Origin: an uncultured Lachnospiraceae bacterium
Lineage (GTDB): Bacteria > Bacillota > Clostridia > Lachnospirales > Lachnospiraceae
Direction: 5' to 3'
Assembly: GCA_947178145.1 (NCBI GenBank)
Contig: CAMWXE010000016.1
Location: 1 to 64,000 of the forward strand
Length of the DNA stretch: 64,000 nt
Positions 16,100-25,627 of this stretch are shown in pieces. Below the pieces are notes generated by a model. It was not told where the DNA came from, did no database searches, and saw only the letters and a program-made list of their open reading frames with translations. How positions within the stretch are numbered: position 1 is the first letter of the stretch; the number at the start of each line of letters is the position of its first letter. The position numbers and the translations under genes are program-made.

Positions 16100-16786
16100 A
16101 TGTATTATAAAGAATGTGGCAGCAGGGTCGGGCAGCTGGTGATATTTATTCATGGCGGTTTTACCACACATGAATCATTTATGAAGCAGTATAATCTGCT
16201 TCCGGATAAAAGAATGATTTTTGTTGACTTGCCTGGCTGTGGAAATAGTGTTCAGGAAGGCGTTGACGGTTTTTCATTTGATAGAGCTGCTTATGGGGTA
16301 ATGAATTTGGTAGAAAGGCTTTCTCCTGACAGAAAGGTCATTTTGATTGCTCATTCTTACGGAGGGTTGATTGTCAAAGAAGTTTTGATGAAAATACCTG
16401 ATCGGATTGAAAAAGTAGTTGTGGGCAGTACAAATGTTCAAAGAAGTCTTTTGTTTTGGCTCTATACGAGAAAAATAGGATGCCATATTCTTTGGAAACA
16501 AAACAACGAGCGCTATGAGCGGGAACAAATTTCATGGAAATGTGTGTGCGATATGCAAAAGGACGCATGGCATAAATTTGACATAAGCAAACTAAAAAGC
16601 AATTCCCAACTGGAATGTTTATTTTTGTGTGCAGAGCATGATATCAAAGAAATTCGGAATTCGATGAAGCTGTGGAAAGAGAAAATGCCGAACTGTAAAC
16701 TCTGTGAAGTGCCCCAATCAGGTCACAACTATTTTTGGGATATGCCGGAGATTGTAAATCCATTGATAGCTGATTTTTGTAAATAA
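16100..16786 (+). CDS. Alpha/beta hydrolase
   Basis: 228 aa with the full catalytic layout: oxyanion-hole HGG near residues 18-20, nucleophile Ser86 in AHSYGG, acidic residue in CAEHDIKE near 183 and His in QSGHNYFWD near 213. The short lid region suggests an esterase or lipolytic enzyme acting on a small substrate; the natural substrate is unknown. There is no signal peptide. GGAAAGGA lies before the ATG. It probably shares a transcript with the GNAT gene upstream and ends before the hairpin terminator at 16933. Confidence 0.85.
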   Translation: MYYKECGSRVGQLVIFIHGGFTTHESFMKQYNLLPDKRMIFVDLPGCGNSVQEGVDGFSFDRAAYGVMNLVERLSPDRKVILIAHSYGGLIVKEVLMKIPDRIEKVVVGSTNVQRSLLFWLYTRKIGCHILWKQNNERYEREQISWKCVCDMQKDAWHKFDISKLKSNSQLECLFLCAEHDIKEIRNSMKLWKEKMPNCKLCEVPQSGHNYFWDMPEIVNPLIADFCK

Positions 16787-16932
16787 GGTATTATAGCTGT
16801 GGCACACTGATTCCTTGTCCATTGAAGCAGAGGAATCATGTGTTAAATGAACATCAAACTGCTATCGTACTGCTTTCGCATGTTTTATGGAAGCGGCAGG
16901 GATAAAAATTTGATTAGCGTGTGATAGCTGTA

Positions 16933-16960
16933 AGCAAAGGAATTATTTCCTTTGCTTTTT
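16933..16960 (+). terminator. Rho-independent terminator
   Basis: AGCAAAGGA pairs with TCCTTTGCT around a short A/T loop and is followed by TTTTT. It lies 147 bp downstream of the alpha/beta hydrolase. An outer inverted repeat GCGTGTGAT / ATCACACGC encloses it. The remainder of 16787-17327 has no supported ORF and holds this terminator and repeat copy A. Confidence 0.8.
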
Positions 16961-17047
16961 CAGTTTCAGGAATAATCACACGCGTATATCATATCATTCG
17001 TGTGCAATATAAATGATGACACAAATTAAACGTTACTGTTCACGTCC

Positions 17048-17157
17048 AATGTCAGTAACTTAAGGAATTTGACCAACAAATTGTGCTGGAAAATGCCCAA
17101 TAAATCATTGTATTTGTTCACAAATCCTAGGTATTAAGGTCTTAAGTTAATGACATT
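17048..17157. repeat. 110-bp inverted-repeat element, copy A
   Basis: Its ends are AATGTCAGTAACTTAAG and CTTAAGTTAATGACATT (17-bp terminal inverted repeats with one mismatch). Direct repeats GTTCACGTCC flank it at 17038-17047 and 17159-17168. Copy B at 25628-25737 is the same length, inverted, and nearly identical. There is no ORF. It fits a non-autonomous transposable element. Confidence 0.82.
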
Positions 17158-17327
17158 AGTTCACGTCCCATCAGATTCTGGAAAATTTTGTTTATTGTAG
17201 GGGTAAATAGTAACAATTTTTGCACACAAAATGCTAAAAGGCAAGCTTTTGGCGCATGATTCCCACTACTTTTATGGATGTCTGAACTAGAAAAATTAAA
17301 TTTTAACAAACAAAAAGTAATATATAT

Positions 17328-17356
17328 TTGACATGTAGTATTATATATGTTAATCT
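17328..17356 (+). promoter_or_regulatory. Promoter of the Xre/ABC operon
   Basis: Consensus -35 TTGACA (17328-17333), a 17-nt spacer and TAATCT (17351-17356), preceded by an extended TG (TGT-TAATCT). It is followed by the ribosome site GGAGGTG of the Xre regulator gene at 17375, giving a very short leader. Confidence 0.7.
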
Positions 17357-17374
17357 GTAATCGGAGGTGAACAG

Positions 17375-17575
17375 ATGGCAAGAAATATAGCGATTAAAGT
17401 GGCGCGTGCAGAGAAGGACATGACACAGAAAGCCCTCGCGGAAGCTGTTGGCATATCAAGGCAGACGATGAATGCCATTGAGCAGGGGGAATATAATCCG
17501 ACGATCCGATTATGCCGGTCAATTTGCCGTGTACTTGGAAAAAGTCTGGATGATTTATTTTGGGAGGATGAATAG
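17375..17575 (+). CDS. Small Xre-family helix-turn-helix regulator
   Basis: 66 aa consisting almost only of a Cro/CI helix-turn-helix: TQKALAEAVGISRQTMNAIE near residues 17-36, with the family tail NPTIRLCRSICRVLGKSLDDLF. Regulators of this size (YozG/YgzD type) usually control the adjacent membrane or ABC genes. GGAGGTG lies 7 nt before the ATG. It is first in the run Xre - DUF6773 - NatA - NatB/CPBP, and probably regulates that operon by binding near the promoter at 17328. Confidence 0.9.
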   Translation: MARNIAIKVARAEKDMTQKALAEAVGISRQTMNAIEQGEYNPTIRLCRSICRVLGKSLDDLFWEDE

Positions 17576-17597
17576 AACAAAGGAATGGAGGATGACC

Positions 17598-18080
17598 ATG
17601 AAAAAAAGTAAGAACAGACTGGACGAAATGCAGGAACAGAAACTGCTGAAAATCGAACATAATGGCTGCTGGCTGGCGTTTTGGGGGCTGCTGGTGGTGA
17701 TATTTGGACAGCTCATTTTTTATGGAGAAGAGAGAGCGGATTTATTTCTGGGGGAATGGATTGTCTTTATGTGTCTTGCAGTATATATGGGGGCAGCATG
17801 TATCAGGAACGGAATATGGGACAGGAAAATGAAGCCCTCCCTGAAGATGAATTTATGTACAAGTGCAGTCGCAGGCTGCTTGGGAGGCACGATAAGGTTC
17901 CTTGCTGCCTGTCGCAGGGGCGATAATGTGCAGAGGGCTTTAAAGATAGGTGGAATTGTCTTTGGAAATATATTTGTCATCTGTTTTCTCTGCATGTCTC
18001 TGGTGCTTTGGATATTCTGGAAGAGGGTGGAACGGCTTGAGACGGATGAGGAAGAACAGACAGACAAGCGGGAAAAATAG
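17598..18080 (+). CDS. DUF6773-type membrane protein
   Basis: 160 aa. The ORF track starts at 17472, but GGAGG 6 nt before the ATG at 17598 gives MKKSKNRLDEMQEQKLLKIEHNG, an opening I associate with DUF6773 proteins. There are four likely membrane segments: near 32-50, 57-75, 88-105 and 120-142. The C-terminus is charged (RVERLETDEEEQTDKREK). In Clostridia such genes follow a small Xre regulator and precede an ABC transporter, as here. The function is unknown, possibly a partner or sensor of the transporter. Confidence 0.7.
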   Translation: MKKSKNRLDEMQEQKLLKIEHNGCWLAFWGLLVVIFGQLIFYGEERADLFLGEWIVFMCLAVYMGAACIRNGIWDRKMKPSLKMNLCTSAVAGCLGGTIRFLAACRRGDNVQRALKIGGIVFGNIFVICFLCMSLVLWIFWKRVERLETDEEEQTDKREK

Positions 18081-18109
18081 AGCTTACAGAATACGGGAGG
18101 GCAGATAAA

Positions 18110-18877
18110 GTGATTACAGCAAGCCATTTGGTAAAGACGTTTACAAAAAATGAGAAGAAAAACAAGAAAAGAGAGATCAATGCCGTGGATGACATATCGC
18201 TGACGGTGGACGCGGGGGAAATCGTAGGGATTCTCGGGCCGAACGGCGCAGGAAAAACGACTTTGCTGCGCATGATGTCCAGGCTGATGAAACCGACCAG
18301 CGGTACAGTCACCGTACAGATCGGTCAGACGGCAATCTCGGACGACGTGGAGGTAAAAAAGCACATCGGTTATCTCTCCAACAATACCAAGCTGTACGGA
18401 AGGCTTTCTTCCAGGGAGCTGCTGCAGATGCTGGGCGTGCTTTATGGAATATCAGAAAATGACACAAAGGAACGAATCGGGATCATCAGCGGGCTGCTTT
18501 CCATGGATTCTTTTCTGGATAACCGGATTGAAAAGTTGTCTACGGGGCAGACGCAGCGCGCCTCGATTGCCAGGTGTCTGGTACACGATCCGCAGGTCTA
18601 CATTTTTGATGAGCCGACGCTGGGGCTTGACATTATCAGCAGCGCGGCAATTGTTGAATTTATGAAGGGAGAGCGGGAGCGGGGAAAAACGGTTCTCTAC
18701 TCCACACATTACATGGAAGAGGCGGAGTATCTCTGCGACAGGATTGTGATGATTCATCAGGGCAGAATCATTCGGGAGGGAACTCCTGCGGATTTGAAGG
18801 CGCAGATGGGGAAAGGGAGTCTGAGGGACGTTTTTGCGGAGCTGATACACATGGAGGAAATGACGGATGAACACTAA
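18110..18877 (+). CDS. NatA-like ABC transporter ATP-binding protein
   Basis: 255 aa ABC ATPase with Walker A GPNGAGKTT near residues 43-51, signature LSTGQTQR, Walker B VYIFDEPTLGLD and H-loop STHYMEEAE. The sequence is closest in style to NatA (Na+ efflux) ATPases. It starts at GTG 18110 with GGGAGG upstream. It overlaps the next gene, a NatB-type permease fused to a protease, by 11 nt, so the two are translationally coupled and form one transporter. The role in sodium export is inferred from family; ABC-2 exporters of this kind may carry other substrates. Confidence 0.88.
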   Translation: MITASHLVKTFTKNEKKNKKREINAVDDISLTVDAGEIVGILGPNGAGKTTLLRMMSRLMKPTSGTVTVQIGQTAISDDVEVKKHIGYLSNNTKLYGRLSSRELLQMLGVLYGISENDTKERIGIISGLLSMDSFLDNRIEKLSTGQTQRASIARCLVHDPQVYIFDEPTLGLDIISSAAIVEFMKGERERGKTVLYSTHYMEEAEYLCDRIVMIHQGRIIREGTPADLKAQMGKGSLRDVFAELIHMEEMTDEH

Positions 18878-20930
18878 AATAATAAAGACGCTGTTCAAAA
18901 AAGAAATGCTGGATGTTTTTCGGGACAAGAAAACGGTCATAATGATGCTGGTAGTTCCGGTACTGTTATATCCGCTCATTTTTGTGGGAGTCATGCAGGT
19001 GATGGCTTTTATCAATTCCAGCATGGAGGAACAAAATTACCGGATTGCCGTGGAGACAGAGGACGGAGGAGCCTTTTGCGGTCAGCTGGCACAGGCGGGT
19101 GAACGCGCGTCAGAGGAGGATGGGACCGCATATCAGATCACAGTAGTTGACGCGGGAAGTATCGGGGGCGCGGACGGCGAAAAGGCGTGGGAGGAAGCGC
19201 TGGAAAATGAGGAGATTGATGCTTATGTCGCCACTTATGATTTGGATGGAAGGATGCAGTATGATGTATACTATCTTTCTTCCGTGACAAATTCGTCCTA
19301 TGCGGCAGACCTGGTGATGGATATGCTGGAGGATTTCCGGGAGGAACTGACCAGAAAACGGATTGCGAAAGAAGGACTGGAGGCGCAGGAAATTCTGGAG
19401 CCCATTCATTATGAAAGGAAAAATACTGCCAGCAGTGAGCAGTCGCTGGGGAGCATCATCGGTTCAGTTCTTCCCTTCATGCTGGTGGTCAGCCTGCTGA
19501 TGGGAACCATGTATCCGGCGATTGATACGACTGCCGGAGAGCGGGAAAGAGGAACGCTCGAGACGCTTCTGACCCTTCCTATCACAAACCAGGATCTGAT
19601 TATGGCGAAGTTTCTGACCGTGGCAGTGATCGGTATGGTTTCGGCACTTCTGAACATGCTATCGATGGGCGGCATCGCCGTCTACATGTATCAGATTATG
19701 GACTTGCAGACGGAAATGGCGGATATTGATATGGTGAAATTTATTCCGGCGATTTTGGTATGCATACTGGCGGTGTTCGCGTTTTCCTTGTTCATCAGTG
19801 CGGTAACGATGTGTGTCACTTCATTTGCGAAAAGTTATAAGGAGGCAAACAATTACATTACGCCGCTCATGCTGGTGGTGATGTTCACAGGCTATATCGG
19901 GTTTATCCCGAATCTGGAGCTGACGCAGGGAATCGCGATGATGCCTGTGGCAAATATCTGCCTGCTGGTCAAAAATATGATGGTGTTCAAGATTGATTAT
20001 GCGACGATTGCAGTTGTGCTGGCCAGCAATGTGGCGTATGCGATTCTGGCGGTTCTGTTTTTGAGCAGGATATATGACAGTGAGTCCATCCTGTTCTCGG
20101 ACGGAAAGGGCGGCCTGCAGCTCTTTGAGAGGCGGGTAAATATGACCAAGGGCGGGGTGCCTGCGGTGGCCGATGCAATGTTTGTGATGGCAGTTACGTT
20201 GCTGCTCCTGCTCTATGCGGGGAGCATTCTGCAGTTGAAATACGGGCTGGCGGGAGTGTTTGTGACACAGATGTTCATTCTGGCAGTGCCGCTGTTTCTG
20301 GTGGTTTACACCAAGAGGGACATGCGGCAGACTTACGGATTTGCCAGGGCAAAAGTACAGGAATATGTGGGCAGCGCATTCTTGAGTGCGGGATTGTTTT
20401 TTGCCAATCTGGTGATTGCGGCCGGATTTATGCAGTTGTTTCCGCAAAGTGCCGAAAATGTAGAAACGGCTTTTTCGGAGATTATGGGGGACAATATGGC
20501 AGCAGTGCTTTTTGTGATAGCGCTTGCCCCGGCAGTCTGCGAGGAATTGCTGTTCCGCGGTCTGGTGTTTCACGCTGTAAAGGCAAAGCACCGCGTTGCC
20601 ACGGCATGCATCGTCACAGCGGCGCTCTTTGGCTGTTTCCATCTGAGTCTGGTGAAATTCGTGCCCACCGGACTGCTGGGACTGATTCTGTGTCTTGTGG
20701 TCTGGCGGACAGGCAGCATTTACCCGGCGATGCTGATGCATTTTATCAATAATGCGCTCAGTGTGGTGATCAGTTACTGTCCGGAGCAGATCGGGAAAGT
20801 GTTCCCGGTACTGTACAAAAGTTCGTTTTCACTTGCAGACGGTCTGCTTCTGTTCGGGGGCGGAGCTGTGCTGGCTGGAATCGGCGCAGTGATATTGTGG
20901 AAAGGCAGCGGGCGAAAAATTGTACAATAA
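18867..20930 (+). CDS. NatB-like ABC permease fused to a CPBP (CAAX-type) intramembrane protease
   Basis: 687 aa. Residues 1-420 are an ABC-2 permease: an N-terminal helix near 22-45, a large extracytoplasmic loop, then helices beginning at LPFMLVVSLLMG with the TAGERERGTLETLL coupling motif. From about 440 a second multi-spanning domain holds the CPBP protease signature, EELLFRG near 558-564 and HFINNAL near 625. This NatB-CPBP fusion recurs in Firmicutes. It presumably couples export with cleavage of a membrane substrate, but that link is inference. A weak SD is masked by the overlap with natA. Confidence 0.85.
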   Translation: MNTKIIKTLFKKEMLDVFRDKKTVIMMLVVPVLLYPLIFVGVMQVMAFINSSMEEQNYRIAVETEDGGAFCGQLAQAGERASEEDGTAYQITVVDAGSIGGADGEKAWEEALENEEIDAYVATYDLDGRMQYDVYYLSSVTNSSYAADLVMDMLEDFREELTRKRIAKEGLEAQEILEPIHYERKNTASSEQSLGSIIGSVLPFMLVVSLLMGTMYPAIDTTAGERERGTLETLLTLPITNQDLIMAKFLTVAVIGMVSALLNMLSMGGIAVYMYQIMDLQTEMADIDMVKFIPAILVCILAVFAFSLFISAVTMCVTSFAKSYKEANNYITPLMLVVMFTGYIGFIPNLELTQGIAMMPVANICLLVKNMMVFKIDYATIAVVLASNVAYAILAVLFLSRIYDSESILFSDGKGGLQLFERRVNMTKGGVPAVADAMFVMAVTLLLLLYAGSILQLKYGLAGVFVTQMFILAVPLFLVVYTKRDMRQTYGFARAKVQEYVGSAFLSAGLFFANLVIAAGFMQLFPQSAENVETAFSEIMGDNMAAVLFVIALAPAVCEELLFRGLVFHAVKAKHRVATACIVTAALFGCFHLSLVKFVPTGLLGLILCLVVWRTGSIYPAMLMHFINNALSVVISYCPEQIGKVFPVLYKSSFSLADGLLLFGGGAVLAGIGAVILWKGSGRKIVQ

Positions 20931-21006
20931 TATTTACACTTGTGGCACGTTCTGATATGATGAAACTGTGAAAAAAGGCGTAAAATTGAGTCAGGAGGTC
21001 AATCAA

Positions 21007-21459
21007 ATGTTACAGACAGGAACAAAAGCCCCAGCGTTTTCGCTGCCGGATCAGAATGGACAGATTCATACATTGGAGGAGTACAAAGGTAAGAAGGTTA
21101 TTTTATATTTTTATCCGAAGGATAACACAGCAGGCTGCACAAAGCAGGCGTGCGGCTTTGGGGAACTCTATCCCCAGTTTCAGGAGAAGGGCGCTGTGAT
21201 ACTGGGCGTCAGCAAGGACAGTGTGGCATCGCACAAGAAATTCGAGGAAAAATACGGGCTTCCGTTCACGCTGCTCTCAGACACAGAACTTTCCTGTATT
21301 CAGGCGTATGATGTGTGGCAGGAGAAGAAAAACTATGGGAAAGTCAGCATGGGCGTGGTGCGGACGACTTATCTGATCGATGAGGAAGGTACGATCGTGA
21401 AGGCTTTTGACAAGGTAAAGGCAGCTGAAAATCCGGCGCAGATGCTTGCGGAGCTGTGA
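21007..21459 (+). CDS. bcp: Thioredoxin-dependent thiol peroxidase (BCP-type peroxiredoxin)
   Basis: 150 aa cytosolic peroxiredoxin that reduces hydroperoxides using thioredoxin. The peroxidatic Cys44 and resolving Cys49 lie in YPKDNTAGCTKQACGF, the classic BCP CX4C arrangement, and PFTLLSD and VRTTYLIDEEG are family blocks. The ORF track begins at GTG 20968, but AGGAGGT 7 nt before the ATG at 21007 fixes MLQTGTKAPAFSLPDQNG as the N-terminus and the standard length. It follows the NatB fusion by 76 bp. Confidence 0.92.
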   Translation: MLQTGTKAPAFSLPDQNGQIHTLEEYKGKKVILYFYPKDNTAGCTKQACGFGELYPQFQEKGAVILGVSKDSVASHKKFEEKYGLPFTLLSDTELSCIQAYDVWQEKKNYGKVSMGVVRTTYLIDEEGTIVKAFDKVKAAENPAQMLAEL

Positions 21460-21511
21460 GAGGCACAGGAATATCGCGGTGTAGTTGAAGCGGGAATGGA
21501 GTGTGATATTG

Positions 21512-23089
21512 ATGGGAATTTATTTCAATCCTGGGAATAAAAAATTTTGGAAAGCCACTCGCTCTAAAATTTATGTGGATAAGACAGGGCTGATTGCATG
21601 GACAAATGAACAGATCAATACAGAGCAGGGATTTGTTTGTGTCAGCCGGCCACGGCGCTTTGGCAAATCCATAACACTCAATATGCTTGCTGCTTACTAC
21701 AGCCGCGGCTGCGATTCCAGGGAGCTGTTTGCCGGACGAAAGATACAAAGTGAGAAAAGCTTTGAGGAGCATTTGAATCAGTATGATGTGATTTTTCTAA
21801 ATATGCAGCATTTTCTGATCGGTGCAAAGAATCGGGAGATAACTGACTATATAGAGCAGGAAGTGCTCGGAGAAATCCAGAAAGAGTTTGGAGGAGATTT
21901 CGTTAATCCAGGCATTGGGCTTGCGGATGCATTGGAGAGAATATATGCGGAGACAGACAGACAATTCATTTTTCTGATTGATGAGTGGGATTGTGTGATG
22001 CGTGAGCGGCAGGAATCAGAGGAATTGCAGAAACAGTATCTTGATTTTCTGCGCAATCTCTTAAAGGACAGGGAGTACGTTGCGCTTGCATATATGACAG
22101 GTATTTTGCCGATAAAAAAATATGGACTACATTCCGCGCTGAATATGTTCTGGGAATATTCGATGACAGATCAAAAGGCGCTGGAAGAGTACACTGGTTT
22201 TACAGACATAGAGGTCAAAGAGCTGTGTGAGCGGTTTGACATGGATTTTCATTATGCGGGCAGCTGGTATGACGGATATATGTTTACAAGGTATCAGCAT
22301 ATATACAATCCAAGGTCTGTTGTGGAGGCAATGGTCTGCCACAGATATTCAAGTTATTGGACTTCAACGGAAACATATGATGCACTGAAAATGTATATGG
22401 ATATGGATTTTGACGGACTCCGGCCGGACATAGTGCAGATGCTTGGCGGCGGACGTGTTACAGTCAATACACGCAGCTTTCAAAATGATATGCGTAATCT
22501 CAGGACAAAGGACGATGTGCTGACTTTGTTGATTCATCTGGGGTATCTGGCATATGATCTGGAGAGGGAAGAGGCATTTATTCCGAATAAGGAAATTGTC
22601 GGGGAATTTGAAAATGCCATGAGTGTCGGCGGGTGGACAGAGGTTATGCGTGTATTGAAGGAATCAGAAAGTCTGCTTGAGGCTACCTTGTCCGGTGAGG
22701 AAGAAAAGGTTGCCGGGGGACTTGACCAGGCGCATATGGAGGTGGCATCGGTATTGACCTATAACGATGAAAACGCAATGGCGTGTGCGATCAACATTGC
22801 CTACTACAGTGCGAGAAAAGACTATAGAATCATCAGAGAGCTTCCGACAGGGCGTGGCTTTGCAGATGTTGTATTTCTGCCTCTGCCTGCCAGTGGAAAG
22901 CCTGCGCTAGTGGTCGAGCTCAAATATGACAAGTCAGCAAATGCAGCGATACAGCAGATTAAGGACAGACAGTACACGCAGGCACTTGACGGCTTTTTTG
23001 GTGAGATATTGCTGGTCGGCGTGAACTATGACAGATATAATGCAGACAAACCACACAGCTGTGTGATAGAGAAAATGGAGAAAATTTAG
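21512..23089 (+). CDS. AAA-ATPase-like protein with C-terminal PD-(D/E)XK nuclease domain (copy 1)
   Basis: 525 aa member of the family annotated as AAA family ATPase with DUF1703. The N-terminal YVDKT is followed by a P-loop-like SRPRRFGKSITLNML near residues 45-58 and Walker B FIFLIDEWD near 153-161. The C-terminal nuclease fold shows GFADVVF near 448 and VVELKYD near 468, the Asp and E-X-K residues. The biological role is unknown; these proteins multiply in gut Firmicutes and Bacteroidetes genomes. The ORF-track TTG at 21485 lacks a ribosome site; ATG 21512 has GGAG 11 nt upstream. A diverged relative is at 32072. Confidence 0.82.
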   Translation: MGIYFNPGNKKFWKATRSKIYVDKTGLIAWTNEQINTEQGFVCVSRPRRFGKSITLNMLAAYYSRGCDSRELFAGRKIQSEKSFEEHLNQYDVIFLNMQHFLIGAKNREITDYIEQEVLGEIQKEFGGDFVNPGIGLADALERIYAETDRQFIFLIDEWDCVMRERQESEELQKQYLDFLRNLLKDREYVALAYMTGILPIKKYGLHSALNMFWEYSMTDQKALEEYTGFTDIEVKELCERFDMDFHYAGSWYDGYMFTRYQHIYNPRSVVEAMVCHRYSSYWTSTETYDALKMYMDMDFDGLRPDIVQMLGGGRVTVNTRSFQNDMRNLRTKDDVLTLLIHLGYLAYDLEREEAFIPNKEIVGEFENAMSVGGWTEVMRVLKESESLLEATLSGEEEKVAGGLDQAHMEVASVLTYNDENAMACAINIAYYSARKDYRIIRELPTGRGFADVVFLPLPASGKPALVVELKYDKSANAAIQQIKDRQYTQALDGFFGEILLVGVNYDRYNADKPHSCVIEKMEKI

Positions 23090-23138
23090 CGATGCAAGGT
23101 GGGCCGTTCACGATTGCAATTGCTGGCTGGACGGGGAG

Positions 23139-24650
23139 CTATCCTTTGAGCCAGTAATCCAAATCGGGATAGAGCTGCTCCAGTTCATTTGCGTCGGAGT
23201 CGGACAAGTAATGTGTGCGAACCAGTTTTCCCATTTTATAATAAGACAATATTGATATCCAATCGTTTTCTGCCTCACTGTATTTGTATTCATAGATCAG
23301 CTCCTCGGTACAAGTGTACTCCCCATCTACGACACCATAGACGGATACAAACTGATAGCTGACGCCGAGTTGTCCCCGGTCTATGACTCTTTGCCTGTCA
23401 AATTCCAGAAAAGCAAGCTGTTCCGGAAAAGAGGGGTAATAGACAAACTGCCCGGACTTCCTATCCCATACAATAGCGCGGTAATTACCCCAGCTTCCTC
23501 CGCTCCCGCCGGAAAAGCCTTCATGAATCAGCAGATCTGGTGTTCCGTCAAAGTTGATATCCACGTTCTCTATATAGTAGCTTTCAGACGCACCTAAATC
23601 TGCCATTTCCATTTCGGTAAATGGAATAAACAGATGCTGTAGTGGAACTTCAGTTCCATCCCATTCACCCTCTATAATTATGTGATACCCATTATTCTTT
23701 CTCCGAAAACCACTATTCAGTTCTCCAATTTCAAAGGTACAGCACTGGATTCCCGCAATCTGTTCCAGCTTGATAAAACGTAAGTCTCCTTCTTCCTGCG
23801 CGATGGCATCATCGATAATTTTTTTCCACTCTGCTTTAACCAGCGTATGAAATGGAAGCATGGCATCCGTCCTCCCAGTCTCATCTCCGGAGCTGAAAAA
23901 GACACTGACATAATAGCCGTCCTGATTCTGATATTTTTCCCAGCGTTCCCGAAGGGTGACGGCTATTTTCTGTGTATCAAAATCCCAGCCGTATATAGAC
24001 AGGCGAACCCTGCAGTCAGGAAAAACAGACAGGTTCTTCACGATTTCTGCGGACTCTCCATCACTGCCAAGACTGATGGATACCTCATCTTCGGGGGACT
24101 GTTTCATATTATTTTGGATATTCAGATTTTCTATTTCTGCGGATTCACCTGCTTGAAACAAAGCATTTACAGTATTACCGCTGCATCTTGAAAAATTTCC
24201 TTCTATCCAGTGTCCGTCACCATCAAAATTTCCGCAAAACGGCGTTTCCTCTGTGCCGATAGAAAACCAGTACGTTCCCAGCGCTATGTTACTCCGCAAT
24301 CGGTAGGAAGCTTCTGCAGCGGATATACCAGATTCAATTTCCATACGCTCCTGTATCATTTGACTTAATGCGATTAACTGGGAGCGGGTGTCAATTAAGT
24401 AAATGCCGCCTTTTTTGACAAAACCGGTTTCTGTCGTGCTCTCTTCCAAGGCCAGGCGCTCTGCGAGTTGCGTCTGCAGATTGCGCAGTTCTCTTGTGTA
24501 TTCCTCATTTGCGGCATTGGCGTACGCAAGCTCTGCCTGCAGTTCTTTCGTTTGCGATTGGTATTTCCGGCACAGACAGATTAGTGAAACGAATAAGATG
24601 GCGGAGCCTATTGCAAGTAGGATTCCTGTTATGTTCCTTCTATTTTTCAT
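23139..24650 (-). CDS. Membrane-anchored extracytoplasmic protein of unknown function
   Basis: 503 aa. A single N-terminal membrane anchor (about 8-27) is followed by a coiled coil (about 30-68, QTKELQAELAYANAANEEYT). Near 140-150 is FCGNFDGDGHWIEG, resembling GLUG-type repeats of surface proteins, and near 375-390 DINFDGTPDLLIHEG is a calcium-loop/FG-GAP-like motif used by cell-surface proteins. The C-terminal half resembles secreted proteins that report VCBS/FG-GAP-like segments. It is probably anchored and exposed outside; the ligand is unknown. AAGGATATTTCC upstream offers only a modest ribosome site. It is convergent with the AAA/PD-(D/E)XK gene. Confidence 0.62.
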   Translation of the reverse strand: MKNRRNITGILLAIGSAILFVSLICLCRKYQSQTKELQAELAYANAANEEYTRELRNLQTQLAERLALEESTTETGFVKKGGIYLIDTRSQLIALSQMIQERMEIESGISAAEASYRLRSNIALGTYWFSIGTEETPFCGNFDGDGHWIEGNFSRCSGNTVNALFQAGESAEIENLNIQNNMKQSPEDEVSISLGSDGESAEIVKNLSVFPDCRVRLSIYGWDFDTQKIAVTLRERWEKYQNQDGYYVSVFFSSGDETGRTDAMLPFHTLVKAEWKKIIDDAIAQEEGDLRFIKLEQIAGIQCCTFEIGELNSGFRRKNNGYHIIIEGEWDGTEVPLQHLFIPFTEMEMADLGASESYYIENVDINFDGTPDLLIHEGFSGGSGGSWGNYRAIVWDRKSGQFVYYPSFPEQLAFLEFDRQRVIDRGQLGVSYQFVSVYGVVDGEYTCTEELIYEYKYSEAENDWISILSYYKMGKLVRTHYLSDSDANELEQLYPDLDYWLKG

Positions 24651-24730
24651 GGAAATATCCTTTCATTCATGGAAGTGTCCTTTCCAGGCAGCACTGCTAA
24701 ATACAAAAAGACAGCTCCCTCCGCGATTGG

Positions 24731-25456
24731 TCAGCTATTCTCTGATTCTGAAATCGGCAAATGATTCAGGCAGGGCGGCAAATGCATCATATGATGATCT
24801 GTCATGGGGGTTAAGATCATGCCGCCTCTCGTCAGCCTCCCCCAGTATACCAATAACCAGACAGAGCGAAAATCTGTAGTCACACCGCCTTCTTCCAATA
24901 TTCGCATCACCCATTCTTCGGGAACCATGGACTGTATCTGTTCCAGTGTCAGATTTTCCAAAATACTGCGAGTATTTTTCCCTACTGTAATCATATAATC
25001 GCGAAGGGCGAGGCTGTTGATTCCTTTCCCGAAAGCGACCGCCTCATCAAATTCTAACGCATTGCCGGTGTCTGTGATAGAAGCGCCGATTTTTCTCTGC
25101 CACTCTGCATTGAAAATCTGGTTCTGATTCACCATTAGGAGGTTGCTTACCAAATCTTCAATGCGATATGTATGCCAAAACTGCCAGCACATGGGAACGT
25201 TTCTCGTTCCGGCATAATGCAGATCTACGTCGTAATCTTCTCTTGGCACAATTGCATTTTGGTTGCCTGACAGCATGTAATCCAGAACATAATCTGCAAT
25301 TGTTTTTTCTGTTCGTCCAGATATTTCGGCGGGGTGCACCATGGCATGAACTTCCAGTGTCAGTTTTTTAATTTTTTCCAGATCGGTTCCCTCTAAGTCT
25401 GTTTTTAACGCAGCGTATTTTTCTCTGATTGGTGCAAATAGTTCTTCCTTTTTCAT
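24731..25456 (-). CDS. DinB-superfamily-like protein
   Basis: 241 aa, soluble and helical. The layout resembles the DinB/YfiT four-helix bundle: TLEVHAMVHPAEI near residues 33-45 and HTYRIEDLVSNLLMVN near 94 supply early His and acidic residues, and LTPMTDHHMMHLP near 216-228 supplies the late H-X3-H metal site. DinB-fold proteins are metal-dependent thiol S-transferases or detoxification proteins, but no specific activity can be assigned. AAAGGGATT lies just upstream of the ATG. The family call is by motif spacing only. Confidence 0.55.
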   Translation of the reverse strand: MKKEELFAPIREKYAALKTDLEGTDLEKIKKLTLEVHAMVHPAEISGRTEKTIADYVLDYMLSGNQNAIVPREDYDVDLHYAGTRNVPMCWQFWHTYRIEDLVSNLLMVNQNQIFNAEWQRKIGASITDTGNALEFDEAVAFGKGINSLALRDYMITVGKNTRSILENLTLEQIQSMVPEEWVMRILEEGGVTTDFRSVWLLVYWGRLTRGGMILTPMTDHHMMHLPPCLNHLPISESENS

Positions 25457-25627
25457 GAAATAAATCCCTTTCGTGGCTTCTTTTGGCAGAAATTGACTTC
25501 CGACAATTCCGATGTAACGCTGTTAGCAACAGTAAAATTATACCACCAAATCAACCGGAACTCAATGACACATGCTAAAGCTTTTATCAATTTGGCACAT
25601 GATTCCCGCTTCTTTTATGTCTGAACC

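Noticed and set aside
19821-20741. 306-aa reverse-strand ORF inside the NatB fusion
   Set aside because: It is a His/Gln-rich shadow of the real membrane protein on the other strand, with no ribosome site.
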